Shown here: piece after piece, positions 32,980 to 41,558 of the stretch | Position numbering within the stretch: the first letter of the stretch is position 1 | How the letters are laid out: every line of letters begins with the position of its first letter | Assembly: GCF_038397785.1 (NCBI RefSeq) | Contig: NZ_CP151642.1 | Location: forward strand, 310,001-374,000 | Reading direction: 5' to 3' | DNA length: 64,000 bases | From: Salinibacterium sp. TMP30 | GTDB lineage: Bacteria > Actinomycetota > Actinomycetes > Actinomycetales > Microbacteriaceae | Notes under the pieces: model-generated | Told to the model about the DNA's origin: nothing | Database searches by the model: none | Seen by the model: only the letters and a program-made list of their open reading frames with translations | Program-made: the position numbers and the translations under genes

Positions 32980-34306
32980 CTACTACGACGTGACGAAGTG
33001 GCCCGTCGGCAATCCGGTCGAGGACATCGGCGAGGTATTCAACAGCATCATCGCTGACATTAAGAGCCGGCAGGCGACCACCGATGAGAACAAGGGTGGA
33101 AAGCCGGGTGCGGTGATTTACGTTCCGCCCGGGGATTATCACCTTCGCACCCAGGTGCTGATCGATATCAGTTTCCTCAGCATCCAGGGCTCGGGACACG
33201 GCTTCACGTCGTCGAGCATTCGGTTCAATGTTCCCCAAGACGAGTGGCTCGACTTGCACGAACTGTGGCCCGGGGGCAGCCGCATTCTCGTCGACATTCC
33301 CCTCGGCGATGACGAGCCGAAGTCCACAGGCGCAGCTTTCTTCATCGAGCGAAGCGGGAGTCCGCGGATCAGTTCGGTCGAGTTCTCGAACTTCTGCATC
33401 GACGGGCTGCATTTCACCCCGGATGGCTCGGAGTTGCATCCAGAGAACACCTACGTCAACGGCAAGACGGGCATCTATGTCGCGAATGCCAATGATTCGT
33501 TCCGCATCAACGGCATGGGATTTGTCTACCTCGAGCATGCTCTCACGATCTACAACGCGGACGCACTTTCCATTCACGACAACTTCATTGCTGAATGCGG
33601 AAGCTGCATCGAGCTGCGTGGCTGGGGACAGGCCTCGAAGATAACCGACAACCTGATCGGAGCAGGGTTTAAAGGCCACTCGATCTACGCTGAGAACCAT
33701 GGCGGGCTGTTGATCACGGCGAACAACATCTTCCCCCGGGGTGCGAGCAGTGTCCATCTCAGCGGAGTCACGCGTTCAAGCGTCACCAATAATCGCCTGC
33801 ATTCGTTCTACCCTGGGATGGTGGTTCTCGCGGCGAATAGCTCGGAGAACCTCGTGGCCTCGAATCACTTTTTGCGTGACCTCGAACCCTGGACGCCCTT
33901 CCTGGGAGTCGACAACGGACTGGATGACCTCTACGGACTTCTCTGTGTCAGCGGCAGCAACAACTCGATCATCGGTAACCACTTCTCCGAGGTCATCGAC
34001 TCACAGCGCATCCGCCCCACGGGTGCGACGCCCGTCATCATCCGGTTGATGGCGGGGGGCTCCAACTACGTCTCCAGCAACCACGTGGTGGCAATGGACG
34101 TTCACGCCAAGTCGAGTGGCTCCGCCTTCGCAGCTCAGGTCGACGCCCTACTGACGACCGAGGCTTCAGACGGCCTCGTCGTTACGGCAGTCAAGGTCGA
34201 TTCCGAGTCAGCTCGAAATACGATCCTCGATTCTGGAAGCGACGCCCAAGTTGTCGTAGATGCAGCAGTTAACGCTTTTAGGGCCACACCCACAGTCGGA
34301 ACCTAG
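32966..34306 (+). CDS. GH91 right-handed beta-helix enzyme: difructose-dianhydride hydrolase or inulin fructotransferase type
   Basis: 446 residues that I recognise as GH91: opening YYDVTKWPVGNPVEDIGEVF, IYVPPGDYHLRTQV, GFVYLEHALTIYNADALSI, and near the end RNTILDSGSDAQVVVD. The catalytic pair of inulin fructotransferases (Asp and Glu spaced by 11) is conserved as Asp205 and Glu216 in HDNFIAECGSCIELRGW. Extracellular inulin fructotransferases have a signal peptide; this one starts directly at the fold, as does the intracellular DFA-III hydrolase described in Arthrobacter, which belongs to the same family. With an importer and a fructosidase in the same operon, DFA hydrolysis to inulobiose is the better guess. 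AAGGAGAG precedes the ATG. Confidence 0.88.
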   Translation: MSSANYYDVTKWPVGNPVEDIGEVFNSIIADIKSRQATTDENKGGKPGAVIYVPPGDYHLRTQVLIDISFLSIQGSGHGFTSSSIRFNVPQDEWLDLHELWPGGSRILVDIPLGDDEPKSTGAAFFIERSGSPRISSVEFSNFCIDGLHFTPDGSELHPENTYVNGKTGIYVANANDSFRINGMGFVYLEHALTIYNADALSIHDNFIAECGSCIELRGWGQASKITDNLIGAGFKGHSIYAENHGGLLITANNIFPRGASSVHLSGVTRSSVTNNRLHSFYPGMVVLAANSSENLVASNHFLRDLEPWTPFLGVDNGLDDLYGLLCVSGSNNSIIGNHFSEVIDSQRIRPTGATPVIIRLMAGGSNYVSSNHVVAMDVHAKSSGSAFAAQVDALLTTEASDGLVVTAVKVDSESARNTILDSGSDAQVVVDAAVNAFRATPTVGT

Positions 34307-34393
34307 TCGGTAGCCGAGTCGCCCTCTTCGCCCGAGGTTCAATTCGCTCATTCCTTGCAGGAACAGGTCAGCCGTACGGAAAGCATCGCATCC

Positions 34394-35191
34394 TCATAAA
34401 CTCGTGGCGATATCGGGGACAAAGTGTTGGGTCTCGACCGGTGGACGTGAGTAGTTCGCCGACTTCGGTCGTTTCGGAATTTTCACTGACTTGGGTTCTG
34501 TGCGCTCGAACTCGATCTGTGAGATTAAGTGACTCATCACGTTGAGACGTGCCACTTTCTTGACGTCGCTGTCGACCGTCCACCACGGGGCGTACTCCGT
34601 ATCGGTGGCGGCGAACATTGCATCTTTGGCGCGAGAGTATTCTTCCCAGCGAGTGATGGACTGAAGGTCGGTGTCAGAAAGTTTCCACCGGCGCATGGGG
34701 TCGTGGAGGCGGGACTTAAACCGTCGCTGCTGCACTTTGTCAGAAACAGAGAACCAATACTTGATCAGCACGATGCCGTCGTCGACAAGCATCTGCTCGA
34801 AGACCGGAGTTTGCCGAAGAAAGAGCTCGTACTGGTCGTCAGTGCAGTAGCCCATTACTCGCTCGACGCCGGCGCGGTTGTACCAACTGCGATCCATCAG
34901 CACGATCTCGCCCCGGGTCGGCAGGTGCTCAACGTAGCGCTGGAAGTACCACTGCCCCTTCTCCCGCTCATTCGGCTGCGGTAGGGCCACCACTCGAGTC
35001 GATCGGGGGTTGAGATATTGTGCGATGCGTTTAATCGCTCCGCCCTTGCCGGCGGCATCTCGACCCTCGAAAATCACCAGCACACGCAAGCCTGATTCAA
35101 CAATCCACCGCTGCATTGTGACGAGTTCGATCTGCAATCGCTTCAACTCTCGCTCGTACAGCTCCTTGGATACGCGTCGGTTCTGAGACAT
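34394..35191 (-). CDS. ppk2: Polyphosphate kinase 2
   Basis: 265 residues. Walker A FEGRDAAGKGGAIKRI (about 41-56), then ALPQPNEREKGQWYFQRYVE and the Walker B/lid region LMDRSWYNRAGVERVMGY: the complete PPK2 signature. Class I-length single-domain enzyme; transfers phosphate between polyphosphate and nucleotides (ADP or GDP to triphosphate). Monocistronic by appearance. The C-terminal 30 residues are basic and variable. Confidence 0.95.
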   Translation of the reverse strand: MSQNRRVSKELYERELKRLQIELVTMQRWIVESGLRVLVIFEGRDAAGKGGAIKRIAQYLNPRSTRVVALPQPNEREKGQWYFQRYVEHLPTRGEIVLMDRSWYNRAGVERVMGYCTDDQYELFLRQTPVFEQMLVDDGIVLIKYWFSVSDKVQQRRFKSRLHDPMRRWKLSDTDLQSITRWEEYSRAKDAMFAATDTEYAPWWTVDSDVKKVARLNVMSHLISQIEFERTEPKSVKIPKRPKSANYSRPPVETQHFVPDIATSL

Positions 35192-35404
35192 GAGTTCACT
35201 TTAGGCGCCTGCGCAACGAAGTCTTAGGGAGAATCGAGAAACTATCCAGGGAGATCGCTTGGTCGTAGGCAGCGGGAATGGCCTGCACCTCGACCAGCGC
35301 GCCGGGGATGGCGCGCCAAATTCGATCCGCGGATGCTTGTCCCTTCCTAATGGTGCGTACGTCGCCTGCATGGGTCGGCGGGATTGCGAGTACCGGAGCC
35401 GCGC

Positions 35405-36220
35405 TCAGCCGATCCGTTCCTTCAGAAATGCAACAACGCGATCCCGGGCGGCCGACGCCGAATTGGCGGGGTCCTGGCGCACTTCACCGGTGAGTACCGA
35501 GTGCGCCGACTTCGCGTAGCCGTCGGGGTTACCTGGCGAGGAATCCAGTTGGATGATCTCGAAGGCATCCCCGAGCCGCTTCTTGATCGTGTCGAATCGT
35601 GCTCGCGGCACGGAGCTGTCTTCGCTAAACCGCAAACCGAGCGCACACACTTCGCCGGCACTCGCCCGCGCCGCGATGCGATCAAATTCTTCCGGAGAGA
35701 CCCCAGGGTCGAGCTGGCGGGCGCGGCCCAGCGGAATTGGCGTAGCGGGTTGGCTCAGAACTGACGCGGCAACGGAGTCATCAATGGCGGCGGCTAGAGC
35801 GAAACCGCCGGTGAAGCACTGGCCGATTACACCGACGCCCTTTCCTGGAGTGCGGGCGGCGAGGTCGGATGCGACGGCCCTCAGGTAATCCGTGATTGGC
35901 CGGTGTGCATTCGTGGCGAATGCCCGGAACTCTGACGCAACACAGAGTCGCAGCACTGTCCCCATCATGTAGCTGCCGGATATAGCCCGCCCCGGATCGC
36001 CAAATGGGGACGGTACGACCACGGTGAAGCCCGCCGCAACAAGATGCTCGGCTAAGCCGAGAACTTCCGGGGTGATCCCAGGAATCTCGGGAATGAGCAC
36101 CACCCCTGGCCCCGAACCCTTCTCGTAGCAGTCATGGGTTGTGCCCGCACCCGTGAATGGGGTGCGAACCCACCCTTCGAGTTGGCCTACCGGGGCGGAT
36201 TGGGTGCCTGCACCTGTCAT
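35405..36220 (-). CDS. Dienelactone hydrolase-family protein
   Basis: 271 residues from an ATG at 36220 preceded by GGAGG at 11 nt; an upstream TTG frame start at 36268 has no ribosome site. Alpha/beta hydrolase with the DLH nucleophile elbow GVGVIGQCFTGGFAL (Cys) and the early Glu in LIPEIPGITPEV that activates it. A plausible acid/His pair follows in the C-terminal part (GNPDGYAKSAHSVLTGE). Substrate unknown; the family hydrolyses dienelactones and other small esters. Encoded just after the GNAT-AAA fusion gene in the same direction, probably one transcript. Confidence 0.85.
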   Translation of the reverse strand: MTGAGTQSAPVGQLEGWVRTPFTGAGTTHDCYEKGSGPGVVLIPEIPGITPEVLGLAEHLVAAGFTVVVPSPFGDPGRAISGSYMMGTVLRLCVASEFRAFATNAHRPITDYLRAVASDLAARTPGKGVGVIGQCFTGGFALAAAIDDSVAASVLSQPATPIPLGRARQLDPGVSPEEFDRIAARASAGEVCALGLRFSEDSSVPRARFDTIKKRLGDAFEIIQLDSSPGNPDGYAKSAHSVLTGEVRQDPANSASAARDRVVAFLKERIG

Positions 36221-36274
36221 CTGTTGATCATCCTCCATGAAGTCCGAGAGCTGGTTGTGCGCAGCCAACCCGCG

Positions 36275-37570
36275 CTAGAGGCGGGCGAGCCGCTCAATAT
36301 CTTCGAGGAACTCTGTCGCGACTTGAGCCGACACGGTGGTGCGGGTGGACCGAATAGCGGAGAGATAGTCTTCGGTGGTCGGGCCGGCCGGGCCAGCCGG
36401 AGCGGCGGCATCCACACCGTCGAAGAGCGCGCGCTCGAGGGCTTCTTGAGAAGCCCGACGAGCCGCGTACTCCACATCGGCGGGGGAGAAACCATCGCTT
36501 GAGGTGACCAGCACGTCAAGGTCAATGAGACCGGTGACGCCGGCAGGAATGTATCGCTCCCAGATAGCGTGCCGTGCCGCAACATCCGGCAACCCGATCG
36601 GAATGACGTAGTCAAAGCGTCCATGGCGAAGCAGGGCGGAGTCGAGTGCACGGATGAAGTTGGTTGCGCACACAAGAAGGCGCCCCGGTTGTTCTCGGAA
36701 GGCGGGGATGATCTTGAGTAGTTCGTTGGTGACACCCTGCAGGGCCGATGGCGGCTCACCACCACGCTGCGCCGCGATCTCCTCTACCTCGTCGATGAAC
36801 ACGACCACGTGCTCCAGCTCTGAGATTTTGAGGAACGTTTCGCGCAGAGCTCCGGCCAGCCCTTTCGGGTCGGCGGCGAGTCGGGAGGGGAATACCTCAA
36901 CGAACGGCCAATCCAAACGGGAGGCGATCGCCTTGGCGAAGGTGGTCTTGCCCGTTCCGGGCGGGCCGAACAGTACAACAGCCTTCGGCGGCACCACCCC
37001 ATACTGGTCGGCCATTTCAGGTTTGGCGAGCGGCATCACAAGGCGGCGCTCGAGCAGTTCTTTCTCGCGCCGCATACCGCCGACGGCTTCCCAGAGATCG
37101 CGGGGCAGCATCCGCCCACCAAGCTCGGCGAGTGACCGCAGTTCTTCGCGCTGCACCGGAATGTGGCGCTCGAAGTAGCGCAGATTCTTCTTCACCTCGA
37201 AGCCTTGATTGAGGAAGGCATCCACCCGGCTCGCCGATTCTGGAAGCAGCGCTGAAAGCTTGGCGAGCCCGTACGGCGCCATTCGCTTCTCCAGCGCCCC
37301 CAGTAGTGCGGTGCCGATGCCCTGATTCTGCCAACGTTGTGCGGTTGCGAGGAAGACAATCCACCCTTGAGCATGTGCCGCGCGACCGACGGCAGCACCG
37401 ATGACTTCGTCGCCGTGCATCGCGACGACAGCCTGATCCTTCTGGCAGCTGGCCAGCACCTCCGATAGCCCATAGACCGGGTCAATCTTGAGGGCGGTGA
37501 TCTCTTCCCAGAGATGCAGGATGCCGTCGAGATCGTCGGAATGAAAGTCGCGAATGCGCCAAACGGACAC
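36275..37570 (-). CDS. GNAT acetyltransferase-AAA+ ATPase fusion protein
   Basis: 431 residues in two domains. Residues 1-135 are a GNAT fold with the acetyl-CoA loop QRWQNQGIGTALLGALE. Residues about 150-431 are a classical AAA+ module: Walker A GPPGTGKTT at 202, Walker B HVVVFIDEVEEIAAQRGG, sensor 1 LLVCATNF, arginine-finger region LLRHGRFDYVIPIGLPD. The AAA part resembles FtsH/CDC48-type remodelling ATPases but no protease domain is attached. The pairing suggests acetylation-coupled protein remodelling, which is inference. Confidence 0.85.
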   Translation of the reverse strand: MSVWRIRDFHSDDLDGILHLWEEITALKIDPVYGLSEVLASCQKDQAVVAMHGDEVIGAAVGRAAHAQGWIVFLATAQRWQNQGIGTALLGALEKRMAPYGLAKLSALLPESASRVDAFLNQGFEVKKNLRYFERHIPVQREELRSLAELGGRMLPRDLWEAVGGMRREKELLERRLVMPLAKPEMADQYGVVPPKAVVLFGPPGTGKTTFAKAIASRLDWPFVEVFPSRLAADPKGLAGALRETFLKISELEHVVVFIDEVEEIAAQRGGEPPSALQGVTNELLKIIPAFREQPGRLLVCATNFIRALDSALLRHGRFDYVIPIGLPDVAARHAIWERYIPAGVTGLIDLDVLVTSSDGFSPADVEYAARRASQEALERALFDGVDAAAPAGPAGPTTEDYLSAIRSTRTTVSAQVATEFLEDIERLARL

Positions 37571-37814
37571 TGTGGCTCCCTTGTGTTAGCGCAGTGTGCC
37601 AGTAAAAGTGTGTCACTCGCTCGTGCGACGGTTGAGGCGATAATACGTTAGTCGAACGACATATTGTTGAGTGTCGTCTAGGCCATCGGGATGCGTCTTG
37701 TCGTGATGGGCTCTGGTCCTGCTTGGTCCCGAGGCCCCGCGGTCACGACGAGACGAGCCGCCGAACTTCCTGCAGGCTCGGGCCGCTTCCAGTACCCGAG
37801 CGTACGATCAGCGA

Positions 37815-38372
37815 ATGACAGAGAAGCAGCCCTATGACCTCCTACGCACCGAGGGTGTGGTGGAGGTGCGACGCTACCCCGAGCATGTCGTTGCTGAGAC
37901 GAAAGTTTCGGCAGATTTCGAGAATGCGGGCAATCGCGCGTTCCGCTACCTTTTCGGTTACATCACGGGCGATAACGCCGCCAGACAATCAATCGAGATG
38001 ACCGCTCCCGTTGTGCAGGCCCGTTCGCAACGCATCGCCATGACGGCCCCCGTGGTGCAAACCGGCTCCGGGGAAAATTACACGGTCGCGTTTGTGCTCC
38101 CGGCATCCATCGACGAGGCATTGGCACCGCTGCCGACCCGCAGCGAAGTGTCTCTGCGCACGGTACCCGCGAGGCTCGTCGCTGCGGTGCGCTTCACGGG
38201 GCGCTGGAGCGAGTCCTCCTTCCACAAGCACCGCGCCCAACTGCTTAACGTGGTGAAGGATGCCGGGCTCACGACCATCGGCGAACCCTGGTTCGCACGC
38301 TTCGACCCACCCCTCACCCCCTCGTTCTTTCGTCACAATGAGGTACTTGTCGAGGTGGCGGAAGGCCACTGA
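37815..38372 (+). CDS. SOUL-family heme-binding protein
   Basis: 185 residues, the normal length. Opens with YDLLRTEGVVEVRRYPEHVV and contains the repeat IEMTAPVVQ and IAMTAPVVQ, hallmarks of SOUL/HEBP proteins, plus a C-terminal ARFDPPLTPSFFRHNEVLVE. No signal peptide. Bacterial members are thought to bind heme or other tetrapyrroles; the physiological role is unknown. Stands alone between divergent genes. Confidence 0.9.
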   Translation: MTEKQPYDLLRTEGVVEVRRYPEHVVAETKVSADFENAGNRAFRYLFGYITGDNAARQSIEMTAPVVQARSQRIAMTAPVVQTGSGENYTVAFVLPASIDEALAPLPTRSEVSLRTVPARLVAAVRFTGRWSESSFHKHRAQLLNVVKDAGLTTIGEPWFARFDPPLTPSFFRHNEVLVEVAEGH

Positions 38373-38520
38373 ACTCACACTGCACCCACGCCTCGACTAC
38401 TCTGCTTACAGGGCACACAGCTCGGCGGCGTAGCGTAATTAGTGGATGAACTACTGTTCTTCTCGCGAAGTTCTCACCCGGCGGCAGCCCACAGTGCACC
38501 ACAATTGCCAGGAGGCGACC

Positions 38521-38871
38521 ATGCAGGTCATCGTTAACACTGATCACAACATCACCCTCAGCGAGGAAGCAACCGCCGAAATCGTTACCTCGGTCGAAAG
38601 CAAGCTCGCGCACTTCAGCTCTCACCTCACCCGGGTTGAGGTGCACTTGAGCGACGAGAGTGCCGGTCGCAGCACTGGTGACGACATCCGTTGCCAGCTT
38701 GAGGCCCGCCCCGAGGGTAAGAATCCTGAACTCGCCAGCGATAACGCGTCGACGGTCGAAAGCGCCGTCAATGGTGCGATTCGAAAGATGCAGCACGTGC
38801 TGGAAACAACGTTCGGGCGCGCCGACCAGCACAAAGGCGGCAGCTCGATGGGTGGCGTCGAACCGCGCTAG
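38521..38871 (+). CDS. HPF/RaiA-family ribosome-associated protein
   Basis: 116 residues from ATG at 38521 with AGGAGG 5 nt upstream; the frame runs on to 38446 but that part is not conserved. Begins MQVIVNTDHNITLSEEATAE and continues with LTRVEVHLSDES, the beta-alpha-beta-beta-beta-alpha fold of hibernation factors. It is the short form lacking the dimerising C-terminal domain of long HPF. Its stop overlaps the stop of the convergent apbE gene in a CTAG palindrome. Confidence 0.8.
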   Translation: MQVIVNTDHNITLSEEATAEIVTSVESKLAHFSSHLTRVEVHLSDESAGRSTGDDIRCQLEARPEGKNPELASDNASTVESAVNGAIRKMQHVLETTFGRADQHKGGSSMGGVEPR

Positions 38872-39611
38872 GCGGCAGTATTCGTCACCAGCGAGCGCAG
38901 CAGCCCTGGAGTCGCACGCAACGCACCTGACCGATCGACCGTGATCACATCAACATCCCAACGACCGGCCACATCATCGAGCGCTTCGGGCCCGCCCGCC
39001 ACAATCGCGGTCGCGAGCACGTCAGCTGTCACGATGTCCCTGGCAGCAACGCTCACCTGCACGAAGTGCGTCGGCTCAGTGCTTCCTCCGCGCCAGATGT
39101 GGTCGCCACGTTGCGCGCTACCCGAGGTCGCGAGAGCGAGCCGCGAACCGCCGAGGGTGATCGAGCAGAGAAGAGCCGAGCTATCCACAGGATCGACGAT
39201 ACCCACGAGTTGGGCTTCGCCGGTGGGGGAGACGAGGATGTCGCCACCAACGTTTACGCTCCAGCTCGGGCATCCGACAGCCTGAAGGTGTGCGCCAGCA
39301 CGTTCGATCGCTTCAGCCTTGACAATGCCGTTCAGATCGATGACCCCATCGGGGCGGTGTGGGCTAAAGAAACCCGAGGTAGTGCTGCGCCACTCAAGGG
39401 CACGCGAGTAACTGGCGAGCAACTCAATACTTGCGCCGGCCAGCGCCAGGTTGCCGCACGCGATGCGGCTCAACTCGGAGTCGGGCCGATACAAACTGAA
39501 ACGTTGCTCGATCTCCGCGAAGATCGCCACAATCGCACCGAGTTCGCTCGACCACCCCTGGGGAACCTCAGTTGACGCCACCGTTCCCATCGTCTCGAAA
39601 GTGTGACGCAT
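38868..39611 (-). CDS. apbE: FAD:protein FMN transferase (ApbE)
   Basis: 247 residues. Recognised by MGTVASTEV, the acidic turn SLYRPDSELSRI, DLNGIVKAEAIERAGAHLQA and the SWSVNVGGDILVSPTG core, followed by VTADVLATAIVAGG near the metal-binding C-terminus. Transfers FMN from FAD to a Ser or Thr of target proteins, with Mg. It is short and has no clear lipoprotein signal, so it is probably cytoplasmic or exported with its partner. The obvious substrate is the FMN-binding protein encoded immediately upstream. Confidence 0.9.
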   Translation of the reverse strand: MRHTFETMGTVASTEVPQGWSSELGAIVAIFAEIEQRFSLYRPDSELSRIACGNLALAGASIELLASYSRALEWRSTTSGFFSPHRPDGVIDLNGIVKAEAIERAGAHLQAVGCPSWSVNVGGDILVSPTGEAQLVGIVDPVDSSALLCSITLGGSRLALATSGSAQRGDHIWRGGSTEPTHFVQVSVAARDIVTADVLATAIVAGGPEALDDVAGRWDVDVITVDRSGALRATPGLLRSLVTNTAA

Positions 39612-40078
39612 CAGGCACCAGCCTGATCAAGCGCTGACTGCACTGACGTCAAATACGCTCGCGTCGTGTACGTAGCACCACCCACATTCGACACCCGAGT
39701 GGACTGCGAGTTGAGCACCTCGCTGCGCAGAATTGGTGCCGCATAGTTGCTGATCTGCACCGAACGGCCATCCGCATTCGTCAGATGGAGCGCGTCGAGC
39801 TTGCTGATGCTGCCACCGGCGATGGTCACCCGCACTTGCACAGCACCGAAGCGTGTGTTGACGCTCGCACCGGTGTAGGTTCCATCGCTGGGTCCGCTCG
39901 GGGCTGGCGCAGCGGCACCGGTGCTTGAGCCCGAACTCGACGAACCAGCGGTGGCGCCACCCACGGGCAAGGAGATCGACGATCCATTGCTGGTCGTGAC
40001 TGCGGTTCCTGCTTGGTAGCCGACGATGAGCACGCTGGCCGAAGCCAGAATGCTTCCTAAAATCGCTCTCGTTCTCAC
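39611..40078 (-). CDS. Membrane-anchored FMN-binding (FMN_bind) protein
   Basis: 155 residues. N-terminal anchor (about 5-27), a Gly/Ser-rich linker, then an FMN_bind domain: DGTYTGASVNTRFGAVQVRV, SISKLDAL, and the flavinylation-type motif GGATYTTRAY whose Thr would receive covalent FMN from ApbE. It is overlapped by 4 nt with the reductase gene and touches apbE, so the three act together. Likely an extracytoplasmic electron carrier. Confidence 0.88.
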   Translation of the reverse strand: MRTRAILGSILASASVLIVGYQAGTAVTTSNGSSISLPVGGATAGSSSSGSSTGAAAPAPSGPSDGTYTGASVNTRFGAVQVRVTIAGGSISKLDALHLTNADGRSVQISNYAAPILRSEVLNSQSTRVSNVGGATYTTRAYLTSVQSALDQAGA

Positions 40079-41493
40079 CAGTCAAACCTTTCTGCGTGAA
40101 TTTGTTCGGGGCGCACGCCCGTGGCCCGCACTTCTGCTTCAACGAGGTCACGCCAGGCGGTGGGGCCGCACAGGTACACGTCGGAGTCGGCCAGGTCGGG
40201 AAAAGCTGTTTCTAGGGTGACTCCGCGAGCGACATCACTTGCGGCCATCCAACTGTCGCCACGACGCGGACGGTGCCCGACCATGGAGTAGCAGGCGGCA
40301 CCCTTTGCTTCGGCGATTGCCCGTATTTCGTCCCAGTGGTAGGTCTCCTCTGGCGTACTGGCTCGCAGCAGAACGGTTGCTTCTCCGGGGGAAAATGAGG
40401 CATGTTCGAGCAGGGCCCGTACGGGGGTGACTCCGATACCGGCCGCAATGATCGCGAGCTTGGGTGATGTGCGGGCAGCTTCGGAGAACAGACCGTACGG
40501 GCCTTCGATGCTGACGCGTGTGCCAACGGGAACAGCTGACAGTCGCGCGCTTCCGGCTCCGAGCTCCCGAATCGTGATGCGTGCGGTGCTTTCGGTCGGC
40601 ATCGCCGAGAGCGAGATCGGGTGCGAGTGCCACCAGGTTCGTGGGGTCCAGAAGCGCCAGATGAAGAACTGACCACCGGATGCTCCGAGCCCGCGCAGTG
40701 CGTGGCCGCCGAGTTGAATCGTGGTGACTCCGGGGGCAATCTCGGTGACCGCCGCGACCCGCAGCCGGTGTCGGAGGCTTGACACGAGTGGTTCGACGAA
40801 CCGGAATGTGATGATGCTTCCGAGGGCGAGAACGTAGAGCGCAATCCAATAGACGCGTTGTGCGGTGCCGTCAGCGAGCACTCCGCCAACACTCAACTGG
40901 TGGGGGAGTGCGAAGGCGACTGACACATAGCTGAGCAGGTGCACGAGGTGCCACCCTTCATAGCTGAAGTGGCGACGAACAGTGACAACTGACGTTACGA
41001 CGACGGCGATCAGCAGACCGAGGCCAATAAAGGCGAGGGGCATATCGGGTAGCGCGAGCATGGGGCCGATTTCGGCGATTGGGTTGATGCCCGAGGAAAG
41101 TCCGTACCCCACAAGCAGCATTACTCCATGGGCGAGCAGCAGGTAGAGGGCGGGCTTGCCGAGTGAGCGGTGCACCGCAATGGCCCGGTCGTGGCCGATG
41201 GTGCGGTCGATGAGCGGGATGCGCGCCGCAAGTACCAGCATCACGAGGATGAAGTCGGTGCCGACAAGTCCGGTGATGATTCCGATGCTGGTGAGTGTTT
41301 GCGCGATCGAGCCGAACTGGGCGGCACCGCCGGAAGCCAGAAAGAGTGCGGCGGCGGCAGCGCCCGAAGCCCAGAGCATCATCACGAAGACGTCAGAACG
41401 GCGTGCTCGGCGGGAGTAACCGCGGCGGTAGTCGTCCGCCGCCTCGATCTGAGCGTGTGGGTTGGTCGCTCGGGTGCGCACCTGTGTGGTCAT
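40075..41493 (-). CDS. Ferric-reductase-like membrane flavoprotein
   Basis: 472 residues. Six membrane helices (about 30-240) of the ferric reductase/NOX type with paired His in the helices (VHRSLGKPALYLLLAHGVML and HLVHLLSYVSVAFALPHQL) for heme. Then an FNR-like module: FAD motif 'WWHSHPISLSAMPTESTARI', NAD(P) motif KLAIIAAGIGVTPVRALLEH, and 'SDVYLCGPTAWRDLVEAEVR'. It would move electrons from NAD(P)H across the membrane to the flavinylated partner. Follows a two-component system in the same direction. Confidence 0.9.
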   Translation of the reverse strand: MTTQVRTRATNPHAQIEAADDYRRGYSRRARRSDVFVMMLWASGAAAAALFLASGGAAQFGSIAQTLTSIGIITGLVGTDFILVMLVLAARIPLIDRTIGHDRAIAVHRSLGKPALYLLLAHGVMLLVGYGLSSGINPIAEIGPMLALPDMPLAFIGLGLLIAVVVTSVVTVRRHFSYEGWHLVHLLSYVSVAFALPHQLSVGGVLADGTAQRVYWIALYVLALGSIITFRFVEPLVSSLRHRLRVAAVTEIAPGVTTIQLGGHALRGLGASGGQFFIWRFWTPRTWWHSHPISLSAMPTESTARITIRELGAGSARLSAVPVGTRVSIEGPYGLFSEAARTSPKLAIIAAGIGVTPVRALLEHASFSPGEATVLLRASTPEETYHWDEIRAIAEAKGAACYSMVGHRPRRGDSWMAASDVARGVTLETAFPDLADSDVYLCGPTAWRDLVEAEVRATGVRPEQIHAERFDW

Positions 41494-41558
41494 GTTCCTA
41501 CTGTGCTGGCGCCAGCTAGAGGAACGCTAAGAGAAAGCGCCTATTTGCCTGAGGGAAC

